Positions 39,154 to 55,503 of a stretch of 64,000 bases of DNA are shown here, piece after piece. The notes under the pieces are model-generated. The model ran no database searches. It was not told the origin of the DNA and saw only the letters and a program-made list of their open reading frames with translations. The position numbers and the translations under genes were made by a program. Within the stretch, counting starts at the first letter, position 1. Each line of letters opens with the position of its first letter. Source of the stretch: Spinacia oleracea (lineage: Eukaryota > Streptophyta > Magnoliopsida > Caryophyllales > Amaranthaceae); the NCBI RefSeq assembly GCF_020520425.1, contig NC_079491.1:22435449-22499448 (forward strand), read 5' to 3'.

Positions 39154-41293
39154 TTTGGAATTAAAAGGAGTAGTTATTTTATAATTTAAGTTGAGAGTGT
39201 CTAATTAACATTGGCCAAACTCGAATCAAGGTCACGCCACTTCGTATAACTCCTACTACGTACATCCTTATTTTGATACACTGAGTAGTCTTCCTTTTGT
39301 GTAAAAGGTTGATCACTCGGAAATGAAACTGAAATGACTTGAATCTAAATTTATTTTATACTGAATATGGCATAAATCAAAAAATATTTAATCAAAACAA
39401 TAAAGTATTGAAATACGAAATACTACGTACAAATGTATAATTCAACATGAAATCGAACGTACATGACCAATCCTAAATTTAATCGAAACTGAAAGGACCT
39501 ATCGTGTCTGATTCCAGTTGAAATTACTGATCTCAAATAATTAGAACCAGAATGACACAAAAGACCCACTATCGAACATGATCTTACTCGAAGTCCACTC
39601 AACCCCATTTAATTGAAACAGACACGTATGGAACCAAAGCCGAATATGACCTAAACCCAAAATTAAGTCGATCGATTCAACTTTGATCTGGACTAAGATG
39701 ACCCTTCTTGACTCGAACTCTTTCATAATCTTAGTGCATTATTTGGTTACCCTCCCCTAGTCCCCTAATAGTGTAGCCTTCATAGGGGTTAAAGCTAGCT
39801 GTCTAATATAATTAAGCTAAATTTGGTGATTATGCAAGTATAGAATGATTGGTAAGAAGTGCAAAGACGCATATTTGAATAAGACTCAAGATTCATGTAC
39901 ATCTACTAAATATATATTCGTACCATGATTGATGAGATTAAGATAGAATTTGAGTGTCACCAATTATTAGTGTACGTGTCTCTTACCAATTTAATTTGTT
40001 TAATTAAGTTTGTAATATCCTTCCAGATCTCGGGAGGCAGCTACGCTATTGCTATAGTGTGAGCTGTATGGCAAATTAGCTACAGTACTGCCTTCCATGA
40101 TTGTTGTATTTTAATTAACTAAATTAAACATATTTAGAAGGGGTCTAAGTGTCTAACCCCAACACGTGTTTACAACCAACCCAACATTATAATTTGTTTA
40201 CAACTGCTCCTATTTCCCTGGAACCTAGCGTTGGCCTTGATAATTCACTAATATGTCCATTCAGATCATTAATGGCAGATCTTGAACAGTGTAGTACTGT
40301 AGTGTATATAGAAGAATCGGTAAACATAATTTAAGCAATATAGTATAGGATATACACAATTATACTTAAAGTTCAGGGGAGCTGGAGCTAAAATTACACT
40401 ATTAATGTTTTCATTCGAGGGGGTCAGACCCACCCCAGTTGTAGAGAAGGTCCGCCACCGCATTATCCGGGATCACTATAATTATGTTTTTTAAGTCTTT
40501 AATTTTTTTTTACTAAGAGGTACGTAGTAAGAATTAGGTTGAATTATTAACTTAAAAATTGAAATCCTTATAATAACCACCTACGATTGAAAAGAACGCA
40601 TCCCACCTACAATTGAAATGAGGATTCCTTATAGTTTCAACATTTGCTACCAAATTTCTTTTTTTTAGCTCCCTGAACAAAAAGTTTTTTTTTATAGCAA
40701 AATTGGATTGATTGTACGGGTATATTGTAGTTTTTACATTTATAAAGTCTTTATTTTGACTTTTGTGTACAATACATGGTCCTTTTTGAGGTTAAATTAT
40801 AACGTGTGTCTCATATAATTCGTTTTGAGATAATGACTATGATTATATGTGGATATGACTATATGAGGCACGAGGATGGCAAATAAATGGCTATAAAACG
40901 ATTCACTTTTTCTTATATGAAGTACGGAATATTTCTTATCGTGCATATTCGAGACATCTATAAACCGAATCCTCGCAAACTGGATTGGCTAAGTCATACT
41001 TTGAGTTGGTAAGGAGAAGGCATTATTTTAGATCGGAATCTCGCATGGGTTAATGTCTTAATCCAATTCGGGTTAGTTGATAAGACTCAGATATTTAAAA
41101 TGAGGAATTGGTAAGCAAAGTACATCTTAAAGTGTCTCTGATTAGGTTTGATATCACAATCTCGATAGCGAGGTAAAGATGATAGTGAGTCATGTCGGAC
41201 CGTGCTTCGTGTTGAGCCGCATGCCATGGGCTTGAATTGCACGAACAGGCAAGCACACTTGTTTCGTGTCGAGAAAGAAATTTCAAAAGGATG
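39154..41293. other. Intergenic DNA, no gene recognised
   Basis: Mostly AT-rich. About 39360-39730 is a monotone region whose - strand frames are compositional. About 40370-40460 ends in GGTCCGCCACCGC, similar to the common plant transposon terminus seen at 30473, but no partner was found. Confidence 0.4.
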
Positions 41294-41489
41294 TGTTAAA
41301 GATAACGTAGTTATCCTACATGATAGAATTTCATATGAGATAGATTTATGGTATATGATATGAGATAGAAGTGTATGTGACTTAAGAGACCTACGAAACG
41401 TAGGATATTTAGTTTGTATTATAAATAGAGGTATATGCCCACGAATAATTTAAGACAAATCAAATAATATATCTCCATATATTTTAGCA
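41294..41489 (+). repeat. TRIM-like short LTR, + orientation
   Basis: 196 bp from TGTTAAAGATAACG to TATTTTAGCA, with a TATAAATAGAGG box (about 41420). It is related along its length to the LTR at 35928-36106. The flanking pentamers GGATG and GACGG do not match, so it may be old or recombined. Confidence 0.55.
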
Positions 41490-41809
41490 GACGGGCTAGG
41501 AGCGGCCCAAGCCCACGTGTCCTCATGTCCGGCCATATCGAACTACAATAGCGATCCAGCAATTTTAAATAGCGAGGTCACTATTTAAAAATGGATGAAA
41601 CTTTAACTAAAATTATGTATGTATTTTTAAAAAAATTTAATTAAAAGTAAGTTTTTATTTGCTAAGTGGGGCCAAGAGCCCCTCTCCTTGACCTCTGTCT
41701 TCGTTAATGTCGGACTATCGTGCCTAAGCCTAGTTTCACCCAATTTAAGGTACTCGATCGTGCTTTTTCATAAAAAAAATAGTGTACCTCAAATCCAACG
41801 CACAACTTA

Positions 41810-42091
41810 GAGCAATTCCAATGGTTAAAAAATGGACCTGCTCACCAAAAAATGAACATGTGAGCATGTAGCCCACCATTGGTGCAATAATGACATATGC
41901 ATCTGTTAAAACTTTATAGCTATTTTGAGCAGGTAGCTAAAATAAATAATTTTTAAAATTAAATATTAAAGGGAGTTACAAGTTATTGTAGCCCACCAAT
42001 GTAAAAATATATAGCTTAAACTAATTGTAGCTAAATATTTAATGTGGCAAAATCAGCCAAAACACCTTGTAGCTCACCATTGGAGTTGCTC
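41810..42091. mobile_element. PIF/Harbinger-type MITE
   Basis: 282 bp with inverted ends GAGCAATTCCAATGGT and ACCATTGGAGTTGCTC, flanked by TTA on both sides. Related in its ends to the element at 46394. Confidence 0.8.
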
Positions 42092-42122
42092 TTAGTGCCC
42101 GTAGTTTCAAGGGTGGGTCGTG

Positions 42123-42700
42123 CAGGCCCGACCCTGGGGGTTGAAATTAGGGGCGGTCGCCCAGGGCCCCGGAGGGCAAGGGGCCCCAAAATATAAACTG
42201 AGTTATAAGTTAAATAAGTTATAAACACAAATAGTAAATACGAAATGTTGGTGGCTAATTGGTTAAATTCAAATATGTTTGGCAGTTGACAGGGGTTCGA
42301 AACCTCATAGCCGATTTTTTGTGAATATTTTTTTTATCGTTTTGATTGTCTCTATTTCTTTCGTTATTAATCCACTTCTTCTTTAAATGGACTTCTTTTT
42401 TATGGTTCTTTAAACAAAATATTTTTATGTGCAAATTTTTAAACATTGTGTCATTAAGAAATACGTAGTAAGTATTATTTGCATATTATATTTTGCATAA
42501 CTAATTGTTTTATGGCATTTTATATTCATATATGTTGTTAAATGTGGTTCAAATATTTAAATGAGAGATAAATATAATAAACTTCGTATGTAATATGGAC
42601 ATACATTGAATATTTTAAAACCTCGCACCATATATAAGACCTCCTTAAGACCCTTTATCATGATTCGCCCTGGGCCCCTGAAATGTCAGGACCGGCCCTG
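42123..42700. mobile_element. hAT-type non-autonomous element
   Basis: 578 bp with imperfect inverted ends CAGGCCCGACCCTG and CAGGACCGGCCCTG (complement CAGGGCCGGTCCTG), flanked by the perfect 8-bp duplication GGGTCGTG (42115-42122 and 42701-42708). No transposase. It contains a tRNA-like segment. Confidence 0.82.
42250..42312 (+). repeat. tRNA-like segment inside the hAT element
   Basis: GTGGCTAATTGGTTAA and GGGGTTCGAAACC resemble tRNA A and B boxes at a reasonable spacing. The anticodon arm does not fold convincingly, so a SINE fragment is likelier than a tRNA gene. Confidence 0.35.
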
Positions 42701-43087
42701 GGGTCGTGCCATGACGGTCATATCTTGTATTTACCCGGCCTAGTGTTATCTTTACAGCGAGGTGCAAACATTGGCTAACCTAGTAACCTTGTTTGGTGAA
42801 ACTAGCTTAGAGACGTGAATTACATTAATTTTCAACATGGAAAAATGAGTCAATAGACAAGAGCTAAGCTGTAGTATAAACGCGTTAGATTGGTCCACGT
42901 GGTAAGTCAAGGGGTAGATCAAGAATCATCTGGCATTGTTCTCACCTGGTTGTCATTTTAGTTTATTCTATTAAATGATTGCATAAATAAATATAGCTTC
43001 TATCAATATCAAGTGATTAAATTAATTTGAGAAGCAATGACATCCCCTTGGCCCCATTTATTTAATTAAAATAATGAGCAAGTTTGC

Positions 43088-43096
43088 CTATAAAAG
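43088..43096 (+). promoter_or_regulatory. TATA box of the HAD phosphatase gene
   Basis: CTATAAAAG followed about 30 bases later by a C/T-rich leader (43120-43210). Confidence 0.65.
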
Positions 43097-43210
43097 CAGC
43101 CTTCCCCCCACCAATTTTCCTCCCCCTCTCTTCTCTTCCTTCTTGCATAAAATTGCAATCACAATTCTTTTCCCCTCTCTCTCTTAAATTCTCTCTCATC
43201 TCTTCATCTG

Positions 43211-43687
43211 GTATGTCCCATTTTCAACTTACATTTTTATAAATTTTGTTACATGAATAATGTTGCCAGTCCAACATCAAATATATTACTAGTAGGTCTT
43301 TTTAAAAAGTATTCCACTTCCCAAATTTAACGTCAGTTGATCACATACGAACTCTTGTATCAGACTGTCTATCTGTCTGTCTTATAAGACCTTCTAATAA
43401 TAGTCATACGCCGAAATGTTTATTCTTTTGGCAAGAGTATTCTAGACGATCTAGTTTAATTATGTGTTTTGACAACAGTATTTTGCAAAATTATTTATAT
43501 ATTTTAGTTTTCTAAAATCCATGGTGCATTTGCTTGATTTCTGCTTAAAACCTCTAAAGTCTTAACTCAACTTTAAACAAACTGTCATATGCATGTGATT
43601 ATTTCAAATTTTATATTTTTGACAAAGGCTTAAGATACATGTGAATTTCGTTGTTAATATATTAATTCGTGCATGTCTCCTTTCCAG
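43211..43687 (+). other. 5'UTR intron of the HAD phosphatase gene
   Basis: The leader ends ...CATCTG at 43210, followed by GTATGTCC. The intron closes with TTTCCAG at 43687, 17 bases before the start codon. The TATA box, leader and these junctions fit one transcription unit. Confidence 0.6.
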
Positions 43688-43704
43688 AACTTAAAAAAGT
43701 CACA

Positions 43705-45920
43705 ATGGCATACGAGGATCGCTACGTACAAGCCCCAAAATATGATTGCCTTTTGTTTGGTAAGTTTTTTATATTTTTGTCAATAACCTCAAAACTGAAT
43801 GTAATAAACCAATTAATGGACATTTGTTTCATTCCTACCCAAATTAATACGATACCAAAAGTTTAATTCTAAAAGGACGAGATCAGCTGGCGACCACTAC
43901 GTAAGGTAATATTTATTTGGACTTAGAAAAATGACAATCATTATATGTCCTGTATAATTTATAAAATACAAATTGGCTTTACTTTGATCCCATAGGGTAC
44001 TTTAATTAACTTACAATTTTACTAAATAAAATTATAATACGAGTACTATAATATTTGGGTTTATTAATTCTATGAACCCTATTTCACCATAATTTTGATG
44101 GTCGGTGGTCCATAACACAACAAAACTTACAAAAATTGAATTGGTCTAACCTTGGAATTAAAATTCTAATACTTGTATTATATGATTGAATTGAAACAGA
44201 TTTAGACGATACTTTGTATCCTCTTAGCTCGGGGTTGTCAAAAGGAGTATTGAAGAACATTCAAGGTACGGTCTCCGCTTCTAAAATTAATAGTCACGTT
44301 AATTATAAATTCAATAATATAAATTGAACTAGTGTATGTGTGTGCCTATTTACTATTTAGTCTTTTGAGAGTGATGGATAGCTTAGTTGGTTATAGCTTC
44401 CATCCCGATTTCAGGTGATTCTGGGATTGATTCTCATCCCCGCCCTTGTGGCCTCATATGCACCAACGGAAAAAAAAAAAAAAAAAATATTTAGTTTTTC
44501 CGATTTTGTTTTTATCACGAGTGAAATAAATCAATAATGTTGTTCTAATTGTATGTTTTTTAACAGACTATATGGTCGAAAAGCTAGGCATAGACAGGAG
44601 TAAGATAGATGATTTGTCTAACCTTTTATACAAGAACTACGGCACGACAATGGCTGGTCTAAGGGTATGTTTCTTTATTTACGTCACGTATTTGTATATT
44701 TTCGTTACATTATTAGACTTTATTACTATTATAACTTTAAAATTGATTTTAAATATCTTTTATGTGCAGGCAATTGGCTACGATTTTGACTACGATGAAT
44801 ATCATAGGTACACAACTTACTCATCTTTCTTAAATTAGTTATTAATACCATTAATTAACTCGTAACAAAATATCTAATAATATCTTTGTATTATAGTTTT
44901 GTTCATGGAAAATTGCCTTACGAGAATCTTAAACCGGACCCTGTTCTACGAAACCTTTTATTGAGCACTCCTATTCGTAAAGTTGTAAGTTTTTATTCTC
45001 ATAATTTTTTTTTTTAAAAATCTTAATACATTGAACTTACTTATCGTATCTAACTCGTTACGTTGTTTGGGCCATAGATTTTTACAAATGCGGATGAGAC
45101 CCACGCTATTAAGGCGCTAAGCAAGCTCGGGTTGGAGGATTGCTTCGAGGGTATAATCTGTTTTGAGACCCTTAACCCGATCCATAAAAATTTTGCATCG
45201 GATGATGAAGACGATATTGAGTTTGTGGGTACAAAGCCAAAGACCCTTCCAAATGACAACAATGCTAACAACGATACTCAAATATTCGATATAATTAGTC
45301 ATTTCGCCAACCAAAATGATGCAACCACATTGCCAAAGACACCCGTCATTTGTAAACCTTCAGAATATGCAATTGAAAAGGCACTTAAGATTGCCAATTT
45401 GAACCCTTCAAAAACAGTAATCTCCATTTTATTTCAATTTTAAAATTCAATTTGAAAGATAAAATAATGTTAAGTTGAATTCTAATGATTGGAATCGGTC
45501 CATTTTCAGATATTCTTTGATGATAGTGTCAGAAATATAGTGGCTGGAAAACGTGTGGGTCTTGACACTGTACTGGTAAGCATTTCTCTAATAATTGTTG
45601 ATTGGTCTATTTTAATTTTTCGTAAAAGTCAAAGTGATGCAACTGTTTCGAACTACTCATATTATTGTTTTAAATGATTCTGCTTAGAGTGGGCCCCACA
45701 TTCTTTGTTGTCTATCTTATGTGTTTATTTATGGGTGAAAATTGTGGTGGATGTATCATGTATGTAGGTGGGTACTTGTCATCGACCAAAAGGAGCAGAT
45801 TATGCACTGGAGAGCATCCACAATCTAAGAGAAGCATTGCCAGAGCTTTGGGAATTAGCTGATATCAGGACTGAAATTTACTCCGACAAAATATCAATTG
45901 AGACTTCTGTCATTGCTTAA
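43705..45920 (+). CDS. HAD-superfamily pyrimidine 5'-nucleotidase-like phosphatase
   Basis: Member of the HAD hydrolase group related to yeast SDT1/PHM8 and to Arabidopsis proteins of the At5g59480/At5g02230 type; predicted to dephosphorylate nucleoside monophosphates, exact plant substrate uncertain. Coding exons are 43705-43759, 44200-44265, 44567-44664, 44770-44807, 44897-44984, 45078-45416, 45510-45575 and 45768-45920. They total 903 nt, or 300 residues. All four HAD motifs are present: DLDDTLY at residues 19-25 (nucleophile Asp19, acid/base Asp21), Thr118 in IFTNAD, Lys208 in CKPS, and FFDDS with Asp232/Asp233. A hydrophilic acidic insert of about 50 residues (153-203) lies between motifs II and III, in the position where plant members carry a variable segment. 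No transit peptide, so probably cytosolic. Intron 2 carries a SINE. No lesion is seen. Confidence 0.93.
44367..44487 (+). mobile_element. tRNA-derived SINE in intron 2 of the HAD gene
   Basis: Contains A-box-like TAGCTTAGTTGGT (44379-44391) and B-box-like GGGATTGATTCTC (44423-44435) and ends in a 17-18-base A-run. It is flanked by TATTTAGTCTTTT (44354-44366) and TATTTAGTTTTT (44488-44499), a near-perfect target duplication. It lies in the sense orientation, away from splice sites. Confidence 0.8.
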
Positions 45921-46390
45921 TTAAACAAATCTTCTAATAACCTCGCCGTTCAAAATCAATAGTCACATTAATACAGTCAATTACCGGACTAGTAATGTGA
46001 CAATCATATCAAAACGGACGTGCAGTGGCCATAAACTATGTTCCTATTCGATCCGAGATAATAGAGGAGTTTCAAGATAGAAGTATTAAAATAAGAAGAA
46101 AGACCGGGATCAAGGGTAATATAGTTTGTATCATAAAAATCTCTCAAATTTTCTGAAATTAAAATGATGAGTGATGATGTACATGCAGTTTTTTCCACCT
46201 CTATTTTCCAATTATTTTGGGATGATGTCATTTATTTTAGCATTTAGCAAGATAGAACTCATAGAAGTTCCCACACTTATGTAGTTATGTTTCTTTCAAT
46301 AATTCCTTGGCATTTTGTTCCTGTACCACTGGAGTCCATCAGCCAGTTGGCGAACTTTGGCATCTCGACAGTCATATTCATAATATATCC
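45921..46390. other. 3' flank of the HAD gene
   Basis: Presumed 3'UTR and spacer. No other feature is seen. Confidence 0.4.
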
Positions 46391-46393
46391 TAA

Positions 46394-46706
46394 GAGCATC
46401 TCCAATGGTTGTAGCTAGGGATTAGCTTGAAATTTATAAAAGTTTCAAGCTAATAGCTAGACCATTGGAGTGAAAATATTAAATTAGTTTGGCCAAGCAA
46501 ATTAGCTTAAACAAGCTAATTTGCTTGACAACTAGCTACCAAATGTTGCCAATTAATTAATTGACAAGTGGGCCAAATGGGACTAATTTAAATAACAAGC
46601 TAGTTGCTAGCCATTGGAGCAAAAATTAGCTAGACAATGAAATAGCTTGAAATCTTATGTGGCATAATAAGCTAATTGTCAAATTAGCTTACCATTGAAG
46701 ATGCTC
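46394..46706. mobile_element. PIF/Harbinger-type MITE
   Basis: 313 bp with ends GAGCATCTCCAATGG and CCATTGAAGATGCTC, flanked by TAA on both sides. The interior repeats the AGCTAATTTG/CAAGCTAA motif in both orientations. Confidence 0.85.
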
Positions 46707-46709
46707 TAA

Positions 46710-48364
46710 CACTTATAAAGCTTCATACTTTGATTACTATTCACCCAATAGTGCATTTACGTGCATGTCCCTCATTTCCTTCTTTGTTTTATTTTGTCTT
46801 ATTCTTAACAATAGAGCATTTACGGTTTCACCCTTCCATTGCTATACAAAATGTATTGTTTTCTTTGGGTATAATTTCCTATATATTGTACCTTCGAACT
46901 ATCAATTAAAACGTATATGGTTTCTATTTCCTGTTACATGTAAATCCAACATCTAATTTAACATATCATTTCTAGCATTTACCATAAATTGTAAGTTCTT
47001 AGTTTTTAAGTAACATTTTTACAAATATAATTTTGTATACCTTGGGAGATCGTGCGCGCTCCAACAACTAGTTAACATAAGGTTGAGAATTAATACTATC
47101 TACTCCGTACCCTACATAACCATAATTAAATCCCCTAGGTTTTCTATTTTCAAATTCTAAGGTTGCCTGAGGTTGAGCGAAAGACAAACATTTTGACTTA
47201 AGCGTAATTATAAAGATATATTAAGAAATACTAATGAGTTTTTTTTATAAAAAAAACTATTGGAAATTATTAAGAAAAAATTAAAAAACAAGTCTCTGTA
47301 TGATTGGGGTATTTGATATAAGGAAAAGAAAAAAGAAAAATTAGATCATATCCCATTAAGAAGGGCATAACATAAACTAAATAATCAATGACATTTTTAC
47401 CATAATTTGTTTGTTGTTCAAGGAAGTTTCACATAAAACCACAACCATAATCCAAAATTCTGTCATTTTAAGTCCTATACAAGTGTTGAAGTTGGTTGAC
47501 ATGACTCTCTACCTACTACAATTCATTAATTAAAATGAATTATGCATCGTATATTTGTATTATAGGAAAAATATCACATAATAATTCTATAAATAAGGCT
47601 CTGTTCTATTCGACTTAATTTGACTTATTTCAGACAAAATAAGTTCAATTAAGTTCAGAAAATTTCAATAAGTTCAGATAAAATAAGTTTATTTTTCCAG
47701 ACATTTTCACACATAATCAGTTTTTTCAGACAAAATAAGTTTTTTAAATAAAATAAGTTCAGATAAGGCGGTGGTGCTAATGACGGTGAGTTACAATTAA
47801 TTTGTCAAAGTATATATATATATGAATTTATTAAGAGGGCTTGTGAATTTAAAAATTGAATGCTAATCTGTTTGGTATTGTCTCTGGGATGATTAAGCAG
47901 CTATTTATAGAGGTTGTGGTGCTCTATTTATGCAACAACTCAGCTTAGTTCATAGACAAGTGTAAGAGATTAAGCAAAGAAATTGATGATCAAGATTAGC
48001 TACTATAATTTTAGATTTTTAGACTTGTAAGTAGATTTGATGAATCATTAAGTTGGATGAGAAATGGCGGAGACACCTCAAAGCTCATGGCCGACTCTCA
48101 TGGAGGAGATGACACGGTTAAGAAGAATAGCAAAAATTGTTTGCTGGGCTTTTGACTCAAATAGGGGTATTTTGATAATTAGATAATTTTTAGATATTTA
48201 ATTCTCCTTTTTGCTGAAAAATAAAAAATCTAAATAAAAATAAATATAATTTCTTAATTAAATCATAAACTGTAAATAATGTTTATCATTAAAACATTTA
48301 AAATTTTCAAAAATATTCGTTAATCAAGTTAAAGCTTAAATAGAAAGGCTAATTAGCATAATTA
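46710..48364. other. Intergenic DNA with a decayed MITE
   Basis: About 47597-47777 begins GGCTCTGTTCTATTCGAC after TAA and is full of AAATAAGTTCA units, so it is a probable decayed relative of the MITE at 8589; its right end is unclear. The rest shows nothing recognisable. Confidence 0.4.
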
Positions 48365-48560
48365 GGGTGCGTTCCATTCACCTGATTTTCACTTATTTTT
48401 TCTGAACTTATATCTGAACTTATCTGAACTAATTAAAACTTATTTTAGTTATAAGTTGTACTTGGTCAACCCTTATTTTTCCTGAACTTATCTTATCTGA
48501 AGTTATCTGAACTTATGTTTCCTGAAATAAGTGGAAATAAGGTGAACATATAACATGGCC
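48365..48560. mobile_element. PIF/Harbinger-type MITE
   Basis: 196 bp with ends GGTGCGTTCCATTCACC and GGTGAACATATAACATGGCC, flanked by TTA on both sides. The interior is made of CTGAACTTAT units, the reverse complement of the AAGTTCAG units in 8589-8803. Confidence 0.65.
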
Positions 48561-49154
48561 TTAATCAAGTTTAAAAATATGGGGTATTACAAAAATAACC
48601 TTAGCTCTTCACTTATATAATAGAGATAATAAAAAAAGTTGGATTATTAAAAAAAAAAATCGTTAAAATGTTGGATTATTAAAAATATATTTCCCTTCAT
48701 TTTATTCAAACAATAAGTACAAGGGTCTAGTGGGAAAACCTTCACCCTAGCAGAAAAATCCTTGGTGCACTTTCTAAGAAGAGTTTTGAAAAACCAAATT
48801 ATCCATTTTTCAGTTTGTTAAACAACAGAAAAACAACGTAAGAAAAACATTAATTACATGCAACCTAAAATTAAAATGAACAGAGCAAGCTTTATACAAT
48901 CTGGAGAAAATCTTAGGTAAATGTTTCAAATGTAGTGGTCATACTAGTGGATCACCTCATATTGAATAGCTTTGAAGTTGTAGCTCCGTAAGACTGTAGG
49001 AGTTTTTTCATGTTACATACAGACTACAGTATTATTCCTGGCCAACCAAAAATTGTACACACAAGCTGTAATGGAACCCATTTTAACACTAGATTCAAAG
49101 GTTGAATCCTTGAAGGTTCATATGGACCTGCTACCGGCTCCGAGCAAGAGCAGA

Positions 49155-49781
49155 TATGGATTGAGGGTAATGCATTAAGGGGGTAATAAAAGTCAAACTA
49201 AAAAAAAAAGGTAATTGAAGGTGATGATGAGAGGGTGAAGTGGTAGCAAAGAGGAGGAAGTCATTTCGGCATGCTGTGATGTGTTTCAAAACACATCACA
49301 GGGGCATTTTTGTAAATAAATTGAATTTCAATGGTACATGTTTTAATTGTAATGGTACATGTTTTTATCGTAATGATACATGTTTTTATCGTAATGGTAC
49401 TCCGTTTAACGAAATGGTACTTTCTTTTTCATGAATGGTACACAAAATGCCATGTGATGTACATCACAGCATGCCGAAATTCCGCTCCCAGCAAAGAGAA
49501 CAAATTAGTGTTGGTAAGAAGAAAAGGGGGAACAAATACCCTCATCATGGGGGGAATAGTTACCCACCATCCCACTAGGGTGATTATTACCCTCATTTGG
49601 GGTAATTATTTCCCCCCTTCCTCCCTTCTCCTCACAACACCACCACTACCACAACTTCTCATCACAATACCACCACACTACCCTCATTACAACCACCTCA
49701 ATGCACCTTCATTGTCTTTTTATTATGGTGGTTTGACTTTTATTACCCCTATAATCCATTACACTCAATCCAAGCATGCCC
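49155..49781. mobile_element. MITE / foldback element, about 0.63 kb
   Basis: The left arm starting TGGATTGAGGGTAATG (49156) and the right arm ending CATTACACTCAATCCA are inverted repeats of about 42 bp that include AATAAAAGTCAAAC. The right edge GCATGCCC is followed by TAA; the left edge is worn, so no target duplication is assured. A second MITE sits inside it. Confidence 0.7.
49263..49480. mobile_element. MITE nested in the previous element
   Basis: Inverted ends ATTTCGGCATGCTGTGATGT and the complementary ACATCACAGCATGCCGAAAT bracket about 218 bp. Inside, a 21-22-bp unit AATGGTACATGTTTTTATCGT occurs three to four times (49331-49400). Confidence 0.7.
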
Positions 49782-50414
49782 TAAACAGAAAAGAGAAAAA
49801 GAGATGGGAAATAGTCTCAGGTTTTAATGTGTTATGCACAAATAGTGCAACTATAATAAACTAACCATACCCAATAATGACCCCAATGGATGCAAATTGA
49901 AATTGATAAGATATTGAATCAACCCGCCCTGAAAACTGATCTAAATAATTTGAACTGAAATCGACTTGGTACGTATTGACCCGCCTATAACCCAATATAC
50001 GCTCACCCGATCCAATTACGACCCAACTCAAAATAGACATGTCCAAATCCACATCAAACACTTTACCCGAGATTAACCCGACCCAAACCCAACAACTACT
50101 GGCCGAACTTAACCCGACCCAAACATGAGAAATTCGTCATAGGTCAACCACATTCCACCCGGTAACCCGTTTTCACACCTCCAGATAGCAGTTAAGAGGG
50201 TAAGATAAGGCTCCGGATAAAAAAAAAAGCAAAAATGTAAAGAGATAAGAGTTAAATGGCTTGAGCAACAACCAGAACAGGCCATAACTCCGGAACGCAG
50301 AGACATCCACGGTGTTAGGAAGGGCATGTGGCAGTCGCAGAAGCCAACTACCTACTAACCAGTAACCGCTAACCTCAATTCAACTTCTCTGATAGGCTGA
50401 TATTAAAAAATTAA
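49782..50414. other. 5' flank of the Rossmann-protein gene
   Basis: About 49860-50110 is degenerate AACCCGACCCAA-rich sequence. The promoter and leader of the next gene must lie in about 50100-50414, but no clear TATA box is seen. Confidence 0.4.
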
Positions 50415-54602
<4,188 letters not shown>

Positions 54603-54802
54603 TTTTGTTCGTCGCAACAAAGTGGATTGCCCCTGTAATTTTATTGCGTTTCAAGCAAAAACTTTGGTGAATGTTTACTGCTTGTCTTTTAGGGCTCCTT
54701 TTACGTGATAAATTTCCATGAATGCAATGCTATTTGCCTGAATTCGACCACTAATTGAGTAATTGGGGTGACTGCAATGCTATATGGCAGGATTTTACTA
54801 AA

Positions 54803-55498
54803 TGTTGGAACATTTATAGAGTAAATGGGTTTATGAGTTAAATGTGAAAGTGTATTATACTAGGAGTTGAGGAGGTAGTATAATGTTTAGAGTTTATTCA
54901 AAGCGGATGCAACGGTTATTTGGGCACCCGTCGGGCGAAATCCGCCCGTCGGGCGAATTTCTCCAATCGTCTGCCGGGCGAATATCCGCCCACCGGGCGA
55001 AAGGAGAAAGTTAAATGTTTGCACGCGCGCCCGACCGGGCGAAGCTCGCCCGTCGGGCGACTTTCTCCAATCGCACACTGGGCGGAACTCCGCCCATCGG
55101 GCGAATGGAGAAAGTGTCCGTTTTGAGCGTTTTTGTGACGGTTGCTTGATGTAACCGTTGGATATTATTTCCAATGGTGACTCTTCATTAAGAACTCTAT
55201 ATATAGAGTACTTATGACACATTTAAGATAATGATTAACATATTAATATACTTGCATACTTTTGAGAAATCTTCTTGCAAATTATTTCTTCAAAGTGAGA
55301 CATTTGAGTGCTTAACACAAATTCTTGTTGGATTGATTTTGTGAGAACACACAAGATCAATTGATTCTTCATTGTATCTTAATAGTGTTATCGTGAACCC
55401 GATTGTTCCTTTGTGGGTCGATAAAATACTATTAGGAAAGCGTTCTATTTCGTGCCTTGAAGATTTTATTCGGTCTCCCCACAGTGATATTTCTAACA
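54803..55498 (+). mobile_element. Solo LTR (probable Ty1/copia)
   Basis: 696 bp from TGTTGGAAC to TTCTAACA (TG...CA), flanked by the perfect 5-bp duplication CTAAA (54798-54802 and 55499-55503). A CTATATATAGAG box (about 55198-55209) and a downstream leader support + orientation. The segment 54915-55115 contains repeated, mutually complementary CGTCGGGCGAA/TTCGCCCG blocks and TTTCTCC/GGAGAAA pairs. It lies about 200 bp past the Rossmann gene. Copia versus gypsy is not decidable from the LTR. Confidence 0.8.
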
Positions 55499-55503
55499 CT
55501 AAA

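Noticed and set aside
49331..49864. 177-codon + strand frame
   Set aside because: Translates the MITE core tandem repeat and the outer inverted arm; no domain.
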